The notes beneath the pieces are model-generated. The model made no database searches, was not told the origin of the DNA, and worked only from the letters and a program-made list of their open reading frames with translations. Source: BCD1 sp942492125 (lineage in GTDB: Bacteria > Bacteroidota > Bacteroidia > Chitinophagales > Saprospiraceae). From it: a stretch of DNA of 64,000 bases. Location: positions 62,001 through 126,000 of the forward strand of contig CALODM010000032.1 in NCBI GenBank assembly GCA_942492125.1. Reading direction: 5' to 3'. Below are positions 63,099 through 64,000 of this stretch, piece by piece; within the stretch, counting starts at the first letter, position 1; each line of letters begins with the position of its first letter. Position numbers and translations under genes: made by a program.

Positions 63099-63866
63099 TT
63101 AAAATATAAGTTTTGACAAGAAAAAGTCTGAAATTAAAATTAATAATGAAGCTAAAACAACGGCATCTGTTGTTGCTTTACCAACTCCTTCAGCACCACC
63201 AGAAGTTCTAAGTCCTTTATAACAGCCAACAATCGCTATTATATAACCAAACACACCTGCTTTGATTAATCCTGACAATACATCTTTATATTCAGTAAAT
63301 TCATATACCTTATTTAAAAACTGATCAGGGTTTTCACCAAATACATTTACCAATAAGAAAAAACCACCATATATTCCTATCATATCTGCAATACCAACAA
63401 GTAAGGGTAGGGTGATTATTCCTGCTAGTACTCTTGGTACGAAAAGATATTGTACAGGGTCAACTCCCATTACTTCTAATGCATCTACTTGTTCTGTTAC
63501 CTGCATGGTGCCAATTTCTGCAGCTATAGAAGAACCTATTCTTCCTGCTACCATTAGTGCAGCAAGGACAGGGGCAAGTTCTCTGGTTAAAGCAACACCT
63601 AAAAGTGCTCCTACCATTGATTCTGCCTGAAACCTTTTAAAACCTGTATAAACCTGGAGAGCCAGAACCATTCCTGTAAAAAGTGCTGTTATTAAAACAA
63701 CAGGAGTTGAATCAACACCTACTCGTTCCAATTGTTTAAATTTATTTTTTATATCAAATGGTTTCTTTATCATGAATTTTAATGTTGTTTGGTTTAAAAG
63801 AGCAAAATCGCCGGATGTTTCAATAAATGAAATCACTTTTTTGCCTAAATTTTCAAGAAATTTCAA
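63099..63866 (-). CDS. mlaE: MlaE-type ABC transporter permease
   Basis: 255 residues from a TTG start at 63866, preceded by AAGGGG. A short amphipathic N-terminus leads to about five membrane helices. The conserved MlaE segment IGTMQVTEQVDALEVMGVDP followed by YLFVPRVLAG is present, as is ELAPVLAALMVAGRIGSSIAAE. It forms the membrane part of the MlaFE complex, receiving lipids from or passing them to MlaD. First gene of mlaE-mlaF-mlaD-radA. 63867-64000 shows no gene; it is AT-rich and may contain the promoter. Confidence 0.95.
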   Translation of the reverse strand: MKFLENLGKKVISFIETSGDFALLNQTTLKFMIKKPFDIKNKFKQLERVGVDSTPVVLITALFTGMVLALQVYTGFKRFQAESMVGALLGVALTRELAPVLAALMVAGRIGSSIAAEIGTMQVTEQVDALEVMGVDPVQYLFVPRVLAGIITLPLLVGIADMIGIYGGFFLLVNVFGENPDQFLNKVYEFTEYKDVLSGLIKAGVFGYIIAIVGCYKGLRTSGGAEGVGKATTDAVVLASLLILISDFFLSKLIF

Positions 63867-64000
63867 TATTTAACCCCTTAAAAATTTTATTAATAAAAAT
63901 ATAGTATATTACAAAATCAGTAATTACAATTATTTTTTTACTATAAAAGTGCTTTCAATTACAATAAATTCTTGCATCAACCCCATTTTTATAAAGATTC

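Noticed and set aside
1..64000. tRNA, rRNA or riboswitch genes
   Set aside because: No cloverleaf, rRNA-like or known riboswitch consensus was recognised by eye in the gene-free stretches; a covariance-model scan would be decisive.

Overview
The window looks like two unrelated bacterial genomes joined at about 55.61 kb. Positions 1-55.6 kb come from a member of the Bacteroidota, probably a marine Saprospiria/Lewinella-like lineage. The evidence is SusC/SusD pairs, type IX secretion (T9SS) C-terminal sorting domains, TAnnTTTG promoter elements, an absence of Shine-Dalgarno motifs and roughly 45-48% GC. Positions 55.6-64 kb are visibly AT-rich (near 30% GC), have clear Shine-Dalgarno sites, and carry an MCE/Mla lipid transporter, radA, glnS and an RRM protein from an unidentified low-GC bacterium. 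One open frame runs across the join and fuses half a histidine kinase to half a transglutaminase, so an assembly chimera is the simplest explanation.

Left part. 1-2.7 kb: str operon (rpsL, rpsG, fusA) on the minus strand, with several apparent indels in rpsG and fusA. 3.1-10.1 kb: a large T9SS-secreted protein broken by a nonsense codon and a frameshift, a polytopic glycosyltransferase-like membrane protein, an FMN reductase, two small conserved proteins and an Sfp-type phosphopantetheinyl transferase. 10.2-21.3 kb: a 3095-residue megasynthase (KS-AT-KS-six ACP-like repeats-KR-DH) preceded by an acyl-CoA dehydrogenase; with the PPTase this forms a cryptic lipid/polyketide locus. All six ACP repeats carry Thr where the phosphopantetheine-bearing Ser is expected. 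21.9-25.6 kb: small membrane protein, serine beta-lactamase-like hydrolase, a truncated C-N hydrolase and an unknown Cys-rich protein.

25.7-43.7 kb: a minus-strand beta-glucan (laminarin-type) utilisation locus: propeller/HTH membrane regulator, T9SS glycan-binding protein, SusC, SusD, PKD lipoprotein, GH16 lipoprotein, GH3 beta-glucosidase, a decayed GH5, a T9SS GH16 and an exported ADP-ribosylglycohydrolase homologue. 43.8-55.2 kb: a candidate cyanophycin/isoaspartyl-peptide utilisation locus: a T9SS-exported S51 peptidase, a lipoprotein cyanophycinase, a YfcC-type transporter, a T9SS adhesin-like protein, a second SusC/SusD pair on the plus strand, an array of nine 81-bp repeats, and an isoaspartyl peptidase that could split the released beta-Asp dipeptides.

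Right part. 55.2-57.1 kb: the junction with transglutaminase and PAS-kinase fragments. 57.3-64 kb: RRM protein, glnS (one frameshift, one nonsense codon in the KMSKS loop), then radA-mlaD-mlaF-mlaE read from high to low coordinates. No tRNA, rRNA, CRISPR array or intact insertion sequence was recognised. Gene-breaking errors cluster near both ends, whereas 6-53 kb is nearly free of them.
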